Position numbers and translations under genes: made by a program
The notes under the pieces: model-generated
What the model saw: the letters and a program-made list of their open reading frames with translations, nothing else
What the model was told of the DNA's origin: nothing
The model's database searches: none
Source: Synaphobranchus kaupii
Taxonomy: Eukaryota; Chordata; Actinopteri; Anguilliformes; Synaphobranchidae
Length of the DNA stretch: 64,000 nucleotides
Direction: 5' to 3'
Assembly (NCBI GenBank): GCA_029718625.1
Contig: CM056383.1
Location: forward strand, 19,879,930-19,943,929
Shown here: piece after piece, positions 1 through 12,449 of the stretch
Layout of the letters: each line of letters opens with the position of its first letter
How positions within the stretch are numbered: position 1 is the first letter of the stretch

Positions 1-502
1 AACAAAATGCGTGTTTCTGCATTTATGTACGCTATACGGCCTGCATTAACACATCACTATTCGACTGTCAGTATTTTTCTGTTTGCAATATTTGACTTTC
101 TTTTAGCATGTATCCAATGACTAATTAAAGGCCACAGCCAGTCTGCAGGTCTAAAGACGTGCAGAAAGGGCCCTCTTCGATTTCTTCAATAGCGAGTACG
201 CTGATGAGCTGTTAAAAGAGAGGGAAAGTGGCGCATGTACTTCACAGAGATGGGCATTCAGTGTTGCTGATTTCTTCCCTGTCCTCCAGCTGATATCTGT
301 TGAGCGATGCAGCCCTGGAGTCACAGATAGCAATCAGGGCTTTGATTTCAAGCTTTGGGTCAAGCTCAAGCAGAGGATTCAAGTGCTTCTCGGGACATGA
401 GGAAAGCATAGCTATCTCTCAGCGAGCTTCACCGAGGTTTGGCGCATGCTAGCATTGCGGCTCAGGGATGCAGCGCAGCTTGCCCCTGCTTAAGATCTGA
501 TC

Positions 503-1360
503 TTTAAAGTGGCAGTTCACCCAAAAAATGTATTTGTTATGTTTCTACATACCTGGACTGGAGTGCTATCTATCCATCCCGGTAGTTTTGCTGAGAACTG
601 TAGATTTTGCTCTAGATATCCACTGCAACTCACCTTGACATCACCCCAATATAACGGACCACAGTTTGTGGGGGTCAAAGCGCCAAAAATTTATATTCGA
701 AAAAATCAACGGCAATGTCTCTTTCCAAATATAATGGCACGGTTACTCACAAACATCCACAGACCTTGTTGTGCATGGTTTTTTCGAAAACTACTTGTAC
801 GGGCAACTGGGTACGAGCAAAGTCTTAACCAAAGCAGCCCAGTATTCTGGGGCTTATGTCAACAAAGTACACCCTACAATACTGGCTTGTTTTGGTCGAT
901 GCTTTGCGCGGATATACACAGATGGCATACTTCGGTAGAAAGTCTCTTTTTTTTTTTTTTAAACGTGCACAACAAGGTTTGTGGATGTTTGTGTGTAACT
1001 GTGTCATTATATTTGGAAAGAGACTTTGGACCCGTTGATGTCCCTTCTATCAGGGTGATGTCACGGTGAGTTGCAGCAGATATCTATAAAACTAGTGATG
1101 TCCCTTCAATCAGGGTGATGTCACGGTGAGTTGCAGCAGATATCTATAAAACTAGTGATGTCCCTTCTATCAGGGTGATGTCACGGTGAGTTGCAGCAGA
1201 TATCTATAAAACTAGTGATGTCCCTTCTATCAGGGTGATGTCACGGTGAGTTGCAGCAGATATCTATAAAACTAGTGAGTCCTCAGCGAAACCACCTGGA
1301 TGGATAGACAGCACTCCGGGTATGTAGAAATTACATTTTTGGGGTGAACTGCCACTTTAA
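503..1360. mobile_element. TTAA-flanked MITE with long terminal inverted repeats, copy 1
   Basis: The left end TTAAAGTGGCAGTTCACCC is mirrored by GGGTGAACTGCCACTTTAA on the right. Inversion continues through the segments around CTATCTATCCATCC and TTTCTACATACC. TTAA at both edges suggests a piggyBac-type target site. No transposase is present, so this is a non-autonomous element. Open frames inside it are not genes. Confidence 0.85.
1037..1276 (+). repeat. 60-bp tandem repeat, 4 copies, inside the MITE
   Basis: Units start with GATGTCCCTTC at 1037, 1097, 1157 and 1217 and end in AAAACTAGT. They are nearly identical (unit 2 has CAAT for CTAT), implying recent local amplification. Confidence 0.95.
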
Positions 1361-1590
1361 TTTGCAAAAAGTGGTACAAAGTACATTGGAATTTATCATG
1401 GCCATAGGCATAGTTTAATTTCAACTTTGGGGGAGACAAACTGCTGGACCACCTAGTCCCGCATAGTCAAATGTCAAGTCTCACAAGCATACTAGCTCGT
1501 CTAGGGACCAATTCATATGAAAATATTGGGGGTGAATGTCTCCCTGTCTCCCCTCAAACCTACACGTATGATCATGGTAATGATTTTGAG

Positions 1591-1614
1591 CACACACACA
1601 CACACACACACACA
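1591..1614. repeat. (CA)12 microsatellite
   Basis: Uninterrupted CA dinucleotides after TTTTGAG. Confidence 0.95.
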
Positions 1615-1769
1615 GTGTAATTAAATAAATATGCATGTTGCTGAGCTTTGGATCAATCATAACTCAATTTTGACTGTATTTTGATTTCTACACTTTTGGC
1701 TACATCAGCCAAAAATCTGAAAGGCTATGCTTGGACTGATGAACTGATGAACAGTGGTCAGAGCATATT

Positions 1770-1870
1770 GGTTAGGGATTTTGAATGTGGCTAGAGGGTT
1801 GCAGGTTTGAATGACAAGTGAAACACTGCTACTGTGCCACTGAGTATTTGAGACACTTATTACTTGTATA
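1770..1870 (+). repeat. diverged tRNA-related SINE relic
   Basis: TTGGTTAGGGATTTTGAATG followed by GGTTGCAGGTTTGAATGACA resembles the box A/box B layout of the SINE copy seen in reverse at 55903-56135, but is much decayed. Confidence 0.45.
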
Positions 1871-1964
1871 CGTATCCATATAAATGGGACTGTGTAGTAA
1901 AAATGTAAGTGATGTCAGTTTCCCAAGACAACAGCATCTGCTAAGAACATATAGCAAGGAACAT

Positions 1965-2500
1965 CCAAAAAATGGATAATAGGTTTATCAGCAGCAAAGG
2001 GTTCCGGTGGTTCTGCAGTGGTATGGGGTGCATTTTCCTGGCATGGTTTGGGTACACTAATACCTTAGAAGGCAAGGTCATTGTCATATATTATTTAATT
2101 ATACTGAGGGATCATCGTCACTTCAAGTTAAAGCAGTGGTTCCCCACAGAGATGGGTGTCTCTACAAGAAAGATGACAATATCCCCATATTTTGTCTTGT
2201 AAATGTTCTATTGTCTTTTATGTCTATTTCTCTTCTATTGCTTTTGTTCTGTATTTTGTTTTTATTGTTGTGAAGCACTTGGGCTGCATTTTATGTATGA
2301 AAGGTGCTATACAAATAAAGTTTATTATTATTATTATTATTATTATTATCCTCAGACCAGTCACCCACTGACTTGTAGAGTATAACACTGACAATATCCA
2401 GAGATCACAGCTTTCTCAGTCACCAGATCTGAACCCAGTGGAGAATTTATGGAACATTCTGGAACAATGCCCGAGACAGTGTTTTCCATTTCCATCAACT
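1965..2500 (+). mobile_element. Tc1/mariner transposase relic, split by a LINE tail
   Basis: Before the interruption the frame reads GCIFLAWFGYTNTLEG, like the transposase core near the first catalytic Asp. After it (about 2420-2450) the DNA encodes SQSPDLNPVENLW, the conserved block carrying the last acidic residue of the DDE triad. A LINE 3' end sits between them. Frameshifts and missing ends make it a pseudogene. Confidence 0.75.
2195..2350 (+). mobile_element. LINE 3' tail ending in (TTA)n
   Basis: TTGTGAAGCACTTGGGCTGC, then GGTGCTATACAAATAAAGTT and a (TTA)n tail. The same tail is found in reverse at 48829-48900 next to LINE coding sequence, so this is a 5'-truncated insertion and the TTA microsatellite is its tail. 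Confidence 0.8.
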
Positions 2501-3586
2501 TTCATGTGTAGGAGTGGTGTCATATTCTTCCTTCAGAGTACAGGCTTTGGTAGTCTCACTTCCATAGTGCATGCAGGCCACACTGACCACATGTGGTGCT
2601 TTGACACCCTATAGTGACTTTACGTTGGCATTTGAATTTTTGTTCGTTACCTCCACAGTGGGCTCTCTCGTCCAAAGCAGGTAATGGCGAAAAGATGAGC
2701 CACAACATGCTGGAATGGCATAATGGGATAGCTCTGGACTGGCTGCACCTCTGAATGCGGAAAGGGTGGGGGGGAGAGGGGGGGGGGGGTGTGTGTGTCT
2801 CCTGTACTGTCATGTCATGCTTTCCATATACAGGAGTCACCAGCTACAAACAAACATAATGCGCTCATGAGTGATTGATGATTAAATACAAGACAAGGCC
2901 TATCTGCACTTACACTCTGATCAAAAGCAACAAAAATGAGAGGTGTAATTTAACGATACTGAGGTCCGGTGCCTTGCAGAACTACATAATTGTGTTCTCC
3001 ACAATGTTTCTATTTTCAGCAAAAATATAATTATCAGGAAAAGATAGCTGGACTGATTAATTGGTTCTGACAAAGGTTAAAATGTGAATAATTCTAAAAC
3101 AGTTAAAACCAAGGCACTTGTGAGTAAAGACACAGATTGTCAATGCACATTCATCCACAGCTACCCCCTCTCAAACAAGGGGAGAAGGTCTGGGCAGAGG
3201 CCACACAGAAGTAGGGTCTTTTTTTTTTTTTACATTTGGACAGTTGTAAAGTTCCCAAAATGCCCCTCTGCCTGTCCCCTAGTGCACTCAACCCTGCCCT
3301 GCTAGTTCAGCCCAGCCGTGTTTACTAAGGGGTTGTTTAGGACACACTGTGCTCATGGTGAGAGGGAAGAGCAAACATACTGACGCAGATGAAAAAAAAA
3401 CTCACCAGGACTAGATTACTCAATATAGAATGCCTGATTTCCCATCTACACCTGTGCACTAAAAAAAATAAATCACAACAAGCATTTTCGATTTCAATTA
3501 ATCCGAGTTGACACTATGCCACAGACATACAAGTACTCATTTAACACACAAAAAATGGTTAGAGCTAAATCAACATTGATCTAGAA

Positions 3587-3779
3587 CAGTGGTCCCCAAC
3601 CCTGTTCCTGGAGATCTACAGTCCTGGAGGTTTTCATTTCAACCCTAATTTGGCACACCTGATTCTACTAATTAGCAGCTCAATGAGACCCTTATCTCTT
3701 GAATGAGATGTGCTTTGTTAGGGTTGGAGTGAAAACCTACAGGACGGTAGATCTCCAGGAACAGGGTTGGGGACCACTG
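3587..3779. mobile_element. hAT-type MITE with perfect 8-bp target duplication
   Basis: A 193-bp palindromic element with ends CAGTGGTCCCCAACCCTGTT and its complement. ATCTAGAA directly precedes it (3579-3586) and directly follows it (3780-3787), the 8-bp duplication typical of hAT transposition. No coding sequence. Confidence 0.92.
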
Positions 3780-6090
3780 ATCTAGAACATTTTACTCTGA
3801 TTGAGCAGGCTATGTGTACTCTTGTGTACTCATATCACTGTTACAGCTGAATTAACACTGAATATTCTACCATGCTGCCATGGTCATGGACAGAAATGGC
3901 TAAGGCTGCAGGTGTAATTTTTAGCTCAGGCTGTAGGTGTAGTTTTTGCATCCTAAAGAAAGGCACCTCAATGCCAACCTGACAAGTGAAAACTGCCGGT
4001 TTGCCAGGATTAACACTTCACTGTCATTCGGGTTACTGCATCGCATTACAACTTCCTGTGCTGTTCCCTCAACTGAGTCTGTACATGAAGAACAAAATTA
4101 ACTTGGCAAGAGGGAAGCTTCTATTTTCCTAATTACGGGTAATCCATGGAGGTAGCATGTTTTGGAAAAGGCTTAGACAAATGCAATTGCAGCTTTGCAA
4201 TTTTGAGACGAAGACAGACAAATAAAATAGCACTAATTCCAAGATTCTTCGGTCTCTTGCCCAGTACTGAACCTTATGTTTGCCTCAACCAGGCTAATCA
4301 GTTTGTCTTCCGTATCGTGCATCCAAATGTATGGCTAGAATTCACAGAGCATACTTTTTCAAACACACTGATGTTGTGTTCCACATCTATTGCATTCACA
4401 GTGTGCAAGTTGGACACTGGCAGTATGGTGTGTCTAATTATACACATCGTAGTGCCCACATGAGTCCCCAATCCCTAAATCATTTCTAATTGGCTGAGGG
4501 TTTCCTGATATGCCTTCAAGATTCTACAGGCAGAATCTTGGCATTATAACTCACATTCATTTCCAACTACATTACACTGATGATTCTGGCACTGGGATCT
4601 GGTCATTTTGATGTAATTGAGCCTTGATATTTCAGAGCTTTTGTCTCATTACACTTGGTTTATTGAGCAGTTTGATATGATACATTCTGGAAATTAAAAA
4701 CAAGCAAAGCTATTCTAGTTTCTAGAAAGCAAGCATAACTGGATTCTACTGGATCAAATTCATATCTTATTACGTAACTGTGAAAACATTTGCAGCAGTC
4801 AGCCTGCCTTTATAATAATAATAAGTGTGTGTTGGGGGCTCGTATCATTAAGCTGTTCTGGTATGCGACTTCTGGAATGGAGAGTTGACTGTCTTGTCCC
4901 CCAAAACATTTTAGGGAAATAAGGCAGTCTCATTCTTGACGAGATCCAGGACACTGTGCAGTGTGTGTACCCTTCCTGTGATGCAGTTTTGCATGAATCA
5001 GTGTGGACTTTGTTTACAGTTGTAGGTTGACCCTGAGGAGAAATTATTCAGACAACATATGGGATCAATTTCAAGGCAGCAGCATTCCACTCCGTGACTG
5101 TATTTAACACTGGCAGGCTCGTGTTAATGTATATTGCTGTTACGGGCCATAACTCTTCTCAATTAGCAGTCACTGCCAGGGCATTTCCTGTTTGATAGTA
5201 GCGGAGAATGAGAACTACAATGCTTTGCGCAACCTCATGGGCTCATTTGGAGCATGAAAGTAAACACAGCTGTCGAGCATATTATGAAAGCATGCGTGCT
5301 GCGGATGATTTGGGAGTACAGTTCAGCATTACACAAATAAATAATAATAATAATAACAATAATACCTTCCGAAGACAAAAGTACTGATATAGTGCTTGTT
5401 TCAGGGGAAAATTAGGAAACCATTAGTCAATAAATAGAGTTCATACACATATGTCATTTTAGAATTTTTTTTACAGCTGACACTTTTTTGTTCTTTGTCT
5501 AAAATGTATGTAAATTTGGGGACATTTATACTTGTATTCACAGTATGAATCTGTCAAAGCGGATTACGTGTATTTTCTTGGATTGAGGCAAATGTGTACA
5601 ATCGGGAACGCAACAAAACTAAACCCAAGCGTATTCCAATAAAAAGGAGTCATCCCCTAATTTTGACCCAGATGTCGGAATGCTCTTGTAGGAAAAGCTG
5701 GAACAATAAAATTATCCGCTCATTTTCGTTTCTTCTTTTTGTTGAATTCCTCTGTTGGCTGTCCCGGCAATTTAAATTTAACTTAAAAAATGCATTTGTC
5801 CAAAAGACACACTCTGCTTCCGTTTGCGACCATACTTGTCGGTGTGCTTTGTCGCCAGCGCGCAGAATGTTCTTAACACTTAGCTTTCGGCCTCACGTTC
5901 AATTTAACCGGCTGTCCTATAGTGCTCATTGCAGCTGAGATATCAAAACTGTGAAGTGTGTTTTCAGGGTTAGCACAAGAACATTCCTTCTCGTTGTGCA
6001 TCACATAATAGCCAATGGTCCATTTTGCTACCTCCCACTTCCTTAACAGCACCAGTATGTGTCGTATACAAGCACATACCAAAATATAAT

Positions 6091-6284
6091 CAGTGGTGGC
6101 GCTAAGGGAGAGCAAGCCGAGGCGATAGCCCCGTCACAAATCTGCATAGCATAGCGAAGCCCCCCCCCAAAGCATTTTCTGCCAATATTACATTTTACAA
6201 TGAAAAATAAATTATCAGCACCTCCATGTATTGACCTAGCTCCCCCTTAGTACCCCAAGGGAGACATTCCTGCACCCACCACTG
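6091..6284. mobile_element. probable hAT-type MITE
   Basis: Short inverted ends CAGTGGTGG...CCACCACTG bound 194 bp. The flanking octamers AATATAAT and AGTTTAAT agree at 6 of 8 positions, consistent with a decayed target duplication. Confidence 0.6.
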
Positions 6285-6915
6285 AGTTTAATGGTGTCAA
6301 CTTATACAATGTGATGTGCAATGTGAATGCAATTGTCAATATTGTCTGTTCTGGTGCTTGTTTAATTTTTTATTTGTTTTGTTTTATTGCGTTAATAACT
6401 CCCCAGAAATAGTGTTCTATATACAGAGTAAAATAAATGTATATTAAGGCTTTCAGTCATTTCCTGGTCAGCATATGTCCACATTATATCCACTCGCTCA
6501 AATTGTTTCACTTTTCACCTTGAATCTTTCTACGACCTCACCTCTGGTAATTAGCATCCTTTATGAAATGTTCTGTTCAGGTGTATAATTTTCATATATA
6601 CTTGGGTTGGAATTTAATGAAGGCTCAGCTCCAGTGTAGAGATAAAAGTAGTCAAAAGCATCTTAATGAGGAAACTGGTTTTTCACCCAAATTGCAAACA
6701 CACCAGACACTTTTTTTTCATCCATCATGGCAAACACATTTTTTTAAACCAGTGCTATCGACAATGAGGAGCAGACAGAGAAAAGATTAAAAGGTTTATG
6801 GAAAAGGTGCTGCTGGGTTAGCATAACTGATTATATATTCAGTCATTATATTTCTTAGGTATGCAGATAATATCCAGGTGGTTTTGGTGAAGACTAAATT
6901 GTATTTTCATATTCT

Positions 6916-6919
<4 letters not shown>

Positions 6920-6963
<44 letters not shown>

Positions 6964-6976
6964 CACACACACAAAT

Positions 6977-7035
<59 letters not shown>
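6920..7035. repeat. long (CA)n microsatellite
   Basis: About 116 bp of CA with a few CG and AA interruptions. Open frames of poly-His/Thr or poly-Val/Cys here are artefacts. Confidence 0.97.
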
Positions 7036-7039
<4 letters not shown>

Positions 7040-7184
7040 AAACAAAAAAGGGAGAAAAAGGCATAAGTTCAGCTATTTCTGGAAGCCTTTACAGCTGTTG
7101 CACATAAATTGTACAGATATGAATGTTTGCCTCCAAAACAATAGTAATTTGGTTATAAATACTTCAAAGATGTATTACCAACTA

Positions 7185-7683
7185 CACTGCCTGGCCAAAA
7201 AAAAAGTTGCCGTTGTACCCGTCATGCATAGTGCCCACTGTACAAGCCTCTGGAGGCAGTGTTATGATCTGGGATTACTTCAATTGGTCAGGTCTAGGCT
7301 CAGCAACGTTATGAAGCAATAAAATGAAGTCAGCTGAGTACCTGAATGTACTGAATGACCAGGTTATCCCATCAATGGGCATATTCCAGGACAACAATGC
7401 CAAGATTGATCAGGCTCAAATTGTGAAAGAGTGGTTCAGGGAGCATGAGGAATCATTTTCAAACATGAATTGTCCACCTGACCTTAACCCCATTGAAAGT
7501 CTTTGGGATTTGCTGGAGAAGACTTTTCAGAGTGGTTTGACTCTCCCGTTGTCAATACAAGATCTCAGCCAAAAATTAATAAGGTTGTTGAAACAATGCC
7601 ACGACGAATGCGCACCGTGATCAAAGCTAAAGGCGGTCCAACAAAATATTAGAGTGTGCGACATTTTTTTTGGCCAGGCAGTG
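7185..7683 (+). mobile_element. Tc1-like deletion derivative, copy 1
   Basis: Inverted ends CACTGCCTGGCCAAAAAAAA and complement, flanked by TA (7183, 7684). Only the C-terminal half of the transposase remains (frame from 7324): MGIFQDNNAKI then [12 protein letters not shown]. The second catalytic Asp of the DDE triad is Asn here (NN for DN), while copies 2 and 3 keep it. The N-terminal DNA-binding part is absent, so it cannot be autonomous. Confidence 0.9.
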
Positions 7684-8129
7684 TACAATATCCTGTGAAT
7701 GGGGTTAATATTTGACCATGATCAAAATGTTTATTTTATATTGGGTCTATTTTACAACACTGCTATTGGTACAATACCTTTTTTTTGGAAAGGGGGAGGA
7801 GTATGGTGGTGTTTGCCATTTCTCTTTATGGATCTACCATTTCCCAGTTGCATACAACATTAACAACGTCTAGGTCCTATTCAATGTACCGTAAATGTGC
7901 ACACATTTGCATACGACCAAAATGTACAAGTACCAGTGGATAAACACTGACTGCATATTGATGATACATGAATGATATTTACTGAATACACTTGATGTCC
8001 ATTATCAGTCTTCCACCTCAGATTCTCATTGATCAAGCTGAAAAGACAAAGACAATGTGCGATCGGGGGCTTATCTTGTTAGAAAACCTGTGTGTTTGTG
8101 TGCTCAGTGCGTGGTGAGAAGTTGATAAT

Positions 8130-8148
8130 GGGGGGGGGGGGGGGGGGG
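8130..8148 (+). repeat. 19-base G homopolymer
   Basis: Unbroken run of G after GATAAT; could form a G-quadruplex. Length may be affected by sequencing error. Confidence 0.9.
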
Positions 8149-9616
8149 TGTTCTATTGGAGAGAAACGTTGGCGGTGTGTGAGTGCAATCGGAGTTCACG
8201 CTGCCTCACCGCATACTGATTTATCCATGTTACCATGGCCCTGGAGGCTAGACTTGTTTTTGATAAGTGGACATACCTCAGACACCCATGAGCTCTATTT
8301 TCTAGTTTTGTTTTGAACAATGCCATGTAACAGATGATAATTGTTGAGTGTGCTTAAGCACCGAGGCAGATGAATGTGGCTTGACATTTTTGTCTTTATT
8401 TAGTGGCAGCTGCTATACTGGCAAAGTATAAAAACAGATGAATAATTTAAGACGGAAGTAAAAACTGTTTGTGGTTAGCTCGGTACAAAGGTTTCACAAA
8501 AGTATATGGGTATGTCAGGACCTGTTTCTGAAGACAGGCTAATATGAACACATATTTATGTACTATAGATTGATGCAGTAATTGTATTTTAAGCAGCATG
8601 TCCAAAAATATATTTCCTTTTCTTAAGCCTTTAGTTTATTTTTTATCTATTTTTATTTGAGTATTTTTCACATTCAGAGTAGAAATCACAAACATGAGTA
8701 AAGGGGGAAGGGAAGAAAAAGGAAACAAACAGAAAGAGACAGAAAGGGGAAGAGAGACAAGGCCTTCGAAATTCCACTGTACAAAACATTACAATTACTA
8801 ATGAGAAAGTGTACATTACCTGACCATTGATTCAAAGTTCCATGGCATACCCTGTGTAATCTCACCATCAGCTTTTCCAAAACCAGAATATCATGAAAGT
8901 TGAACTGATTTCAAATCAATAGCAGGCTCCACCCAACCTTTCAGTGTTCATTTCTTGAAGGGGTCAGGTCTACTAATAGGAGACAGGTTTTGTGTGACAG
9001 TGGTCCTGTAAGGAGACTTCTGTGTTCTTTGATATGACTGTGTCACTCCTTTATTTCTACCGGGCACACAGTAAATTATAGTGAACATTACCGATATTAC
9101 ATTATTATATTACCAGCTATCACACCCATATTTATTAGTTAGAATGAGTCAACTCTACATATAGTTACCCGAGCAAGTCCCTATACTTGAATTAGACCCT
9201 AACTAAGACAAGCATTAAAATTGACCCTTGGGGAAGATCGCTCAGGCTTCATCCCGGCTGGATTACTGACACAGTATATCCTGAGCAGGAGTAGCCGAAA
9301 CCCTTGGGCACTCTCTCTGAAAAGTAAACTTCCGCTTGCAAGTTTGGTCTTTATATGGGGGTCACTATCTACAATGGACAGTTTCTTTGCAAGTATTAAG
9401 GACCATGAAGAGGACAAAGAGGACTCAAAGTCAGCATGCTTCTACCACCCTGCAGATTTATGGTGGTTGTTCATTAAATTAATGCTATGAGGAATTTACT
9501 GTATTTATTTTTAGTGCAATGATGATTTGTGCAATGATTGAAATAGTAAGAATATTCTGTTTATAAAAAAAAAATGTTGCCTTCTATTGAATAGGCTATT
9601 GAACTAGGGCCTAGGG

Positions 9617-9835
9617 CCTGGGTTTTCAACAGGAGGACCCCTGGAGGTCCTTGATGGTACAGTAGGGGTCCCTGGCTAGACTTAATGTGCAATGTCTGTA
9701 TATAGCTTTGGACAAATATTTTAAAATATAAACCCTTTTTTTAAAATATAACCCTTAACTTGTGATGGGGGGTCCCCTGGATGCCTTTGAGCCTGTGTGG
9801 GGGATCCCTGGATCAGAAAAGGTTGAAAACCCCTG
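9617..9835. mobile_element. hAT-type MITE, decayed
   Basis: Inverted ends CCTGGGTTTTCAAC...GTTGAAAACCCCTG, with internal GGGTCCCTGG/GGATCCCTGG mirror segments. Flanking octamers GCCTAGGG and GTCTAGGG match at 7 of 8 positions. Confidence 0.75.
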
Positions 9836-11199
9836 GTCTAGGGTAAGGAGCTACACTTCACAAGTCAGTAATTGCCAGAGTGAGTATACACTGGCAGAAA
9901 AAAGAAATAAATAGAAAAGCCTTCCTGCTCCTGAGCCTGATTCAGAAATGTCCCGATAGCACCCAAAGCCTTTGGCTGACTCGTCCGCCAAAGAAAATGC
10001 GCCTTATGAGATGGAAAATCTGAAGTCATTCACAGCGTGCCAGAAAAGATTAAAAAAGTAATAATAAAACTGACTCCAAAGTACATTTAGGGCTAAAGAA
10101 ACACACCATGAAGTGCCAAAGCACTGTGCATGTGTGGAAATTTGAATGGCCAGAGGTCCTTTCGGAATACGTTCTGGACGTCGTCAGGATGACGGTCGAG
10201 GACACGGTCCGGTTGCGGTCAAGGTCTCTTTTTCTTTCAGCAGCCCTCTTCAGAGTGATGTGGAAACAGACTGCCGATGAGCTGTCTAAGGGGGATGTGA
10301 CGGGATTAGTGCTACAGTGGATGTGTGGGCAGTACCGCTCTGGTGAAAACAATTTACATATCTGAACGGCACAATAGCACTAGTCAATCAAATCCTCAGA
10401 GTTTTGTGAGGTAAATGAGATGATTAACTCTGAATTGCCCGCTGCTGTGAAACCATTCATAAGCAAACCACAAATGTTGAATTTATTTGGTAGAATACCT
10501 TGACAAATACCTGCCTGCAAGAGGCATTGCAGATAATAATCTTGTAAATTCTTTGAAGAATTCTTCGACAAGTAATTCTGTTTTCTGTTTACAGTTTTCA
10601 TTGGTCTTAAGAGATTTACCAGTTTGTCACTACAAAAGAGAATTGAGTTCTTAGCTGACCTAAGTGCTACATATGACCACATAACAGCGACAGAGACGTT
10701 CAAAGGATTGCAAAAGGACTTTCATAATCGCTCATTAGAGGGAAACAAAGGAAGTGCACAGTGCAAGATGTAAGAAGAACACAACATCAAGCAGCAGCAG
10801 TCTCTGTGCCTTTGCTGGGGGCTGTTTCTGGCTGACTCCTCACATTTTGAGGTTTTTGAGGCGCAGGGAAGGGGAAGTGACCGGATCCCCAGCCTACAGA
10901 AAGACTCTCACAACAGCTGTCTGAATTCAGTGTCTAGGTAAAACAGCGATTCACAAATGAACATTCCTACTATTCAATTCCACACTGACACTAACAGCTG
11001 TAACTCCCCAGAAGAGAACAGGGTATTACTTGCTACTGTACATCTCAGAGTCTACTAATGCTGCTTTTTGAATGCTGAATGCAGAACTGTGTTGTAATGC
11101 CCATTCGTTCTTGGTTTAAATATAAATTATACTGTATTAGCAATATAATTTCTTAAAAACTGGTAATACTTGGATTTTTAAGAACATCAACAACAACCA

Positions 11200-11221
11200 C
11201 ATCAATAATAATAATAATAAC

Positions 11222-11263
<42 letters not shown>

Positions 11264-11291
11264 CATCATCATCATCATCATCATCACCATC
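11200..11291. repeat. (AAT)n followed by (ATC)n microsatellite
   Basis: Trinucleotide AAT array passing directly into a CAT/ATC array, giving poly-Ile and poly-Met pseudo-frames on the minus strand. Confidence 0.95.
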
Positions 11292-11661
11292 AAAACAATC
11301 GTAATAATACGTTTCCATTTTTCAGTGTAGGCTATGTTTTCTTCTTTCTCTTCGAAGAATCCTCTGTACACATCTCTGCTTGGCTCCAGTCCACTTTCCC
11401 TACGACTGCTCCCTTTGTTTCCCACAGTGCCCGTGGCAGGAGGTCTGCTCTCTGTGTCACAGATGCACAGACTGGCTGAGGGCGCTGGACACAGGAACAC
11501 GGCATTGTGGGAACAGAGTGTTTCTAGAGCAATGTGCCTGCATTCTTCTCCAGAATAAAAATATAGGTTTCGGTGCCAAACCATTATAGATATACAATAA
11601 AATAAAATTTCTTATCTATTTTTGTGTGTGTGTGTGTGTATATATATATACAGTATATATA

Positions 11662-12363
11662 CAGTGCCCTCCACTATTATTGGCACCCCTGATAAAGATG
11701 AGTAAAATGGGTTATGAAAAATTCACCGTTTAAGCTAATTCACCAATCTCACACTGAAAAAATGAGAAAAATCCAACCTTCAATTGAAGTAAATTTATTA
11801 TGAGAAAAAAAAATCCCTCATCAAGAAATTATTATTTTTAACAAAACCATATGTGCCACAATTATTGGCACCCCTGCATTTATATACAGAATAAAGTAAT
11901 AATTTTTAATATTTACTTTGTATGCCATGACTTCCTGATTTCTTTGACCCAACAACATCAAAAGACTCTTGATATCTTATTTTCTGGTACTCTTACAAGC
12001 GATACTATAACATCTCTGCATTTGAATGGATCTCTATGGGAATTGGGGGGTGGGAGTAGATTTAGCTGTAAATTACATTGGAACAATATGGAACACATGG
12101 TTGGCTAAATGGCTCTAAGTCATCAAGGGTCTGACGTATAAAACAAGCCTTAAACCATCACTTTGTTGCCAGAAATACAGCAGATATGGATGGTTAACAT
12201 GAAGTTTCTTTTCCTGACTTATTTTTCCATAGAGTTCAATAGGAAACAACCCTTAAAGTGATCCATCCATATCTACTGCATATCTGGCAGCAGAGTGATG
12301 GTTTTTTTTATAACCCTTTTTACTCATCTTTACCAGGGGTGCCAATAATAGTGGAGGGCACTG
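11662..12363. mobile_element. Tc1-type noncoding MITE, copy A
   Basis: Ends CAGTGCCCTCCACTATTATT and complement, flanked by TA. No transposase. A second inner pair of mirrored segments (CCATCACTTTGTTGCCAG with CTGGCAGCAGAGTGATGG) makes the right part partly palindromic. Confidence 0.85.
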
Positions 12364-12365
12364 TA

Positions 12366-12440
12366 TGTGTGTGTGTGCGTGTGTATGTGTGTGTGTGTTT
12401 GTGTGTGCGTGTGTGTGTGTGTGCGTGGGGTGTGTGTGTT
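12366..12440. repeat. (GT)n microsatellite between two MITE arms
   Basis: Interrupted GT repeat (GCGT, GTAT, GTTT interruptions) starting at the TA end of copy A. Confidence 0.9.
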
Positions 12441-12449
12441 AAAATTTGT

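Noticed and set aside
509..1069. 186-codon open frame on the + strand
   Set aside because: It lies wholly inside a TTAA MITE and reads into its tandem repeat; no protein family features.
6839..7066. Poly-Thr/His and poly-Cys/Val frames
   Set aside because: Translation of a (CA)n microsatellite.
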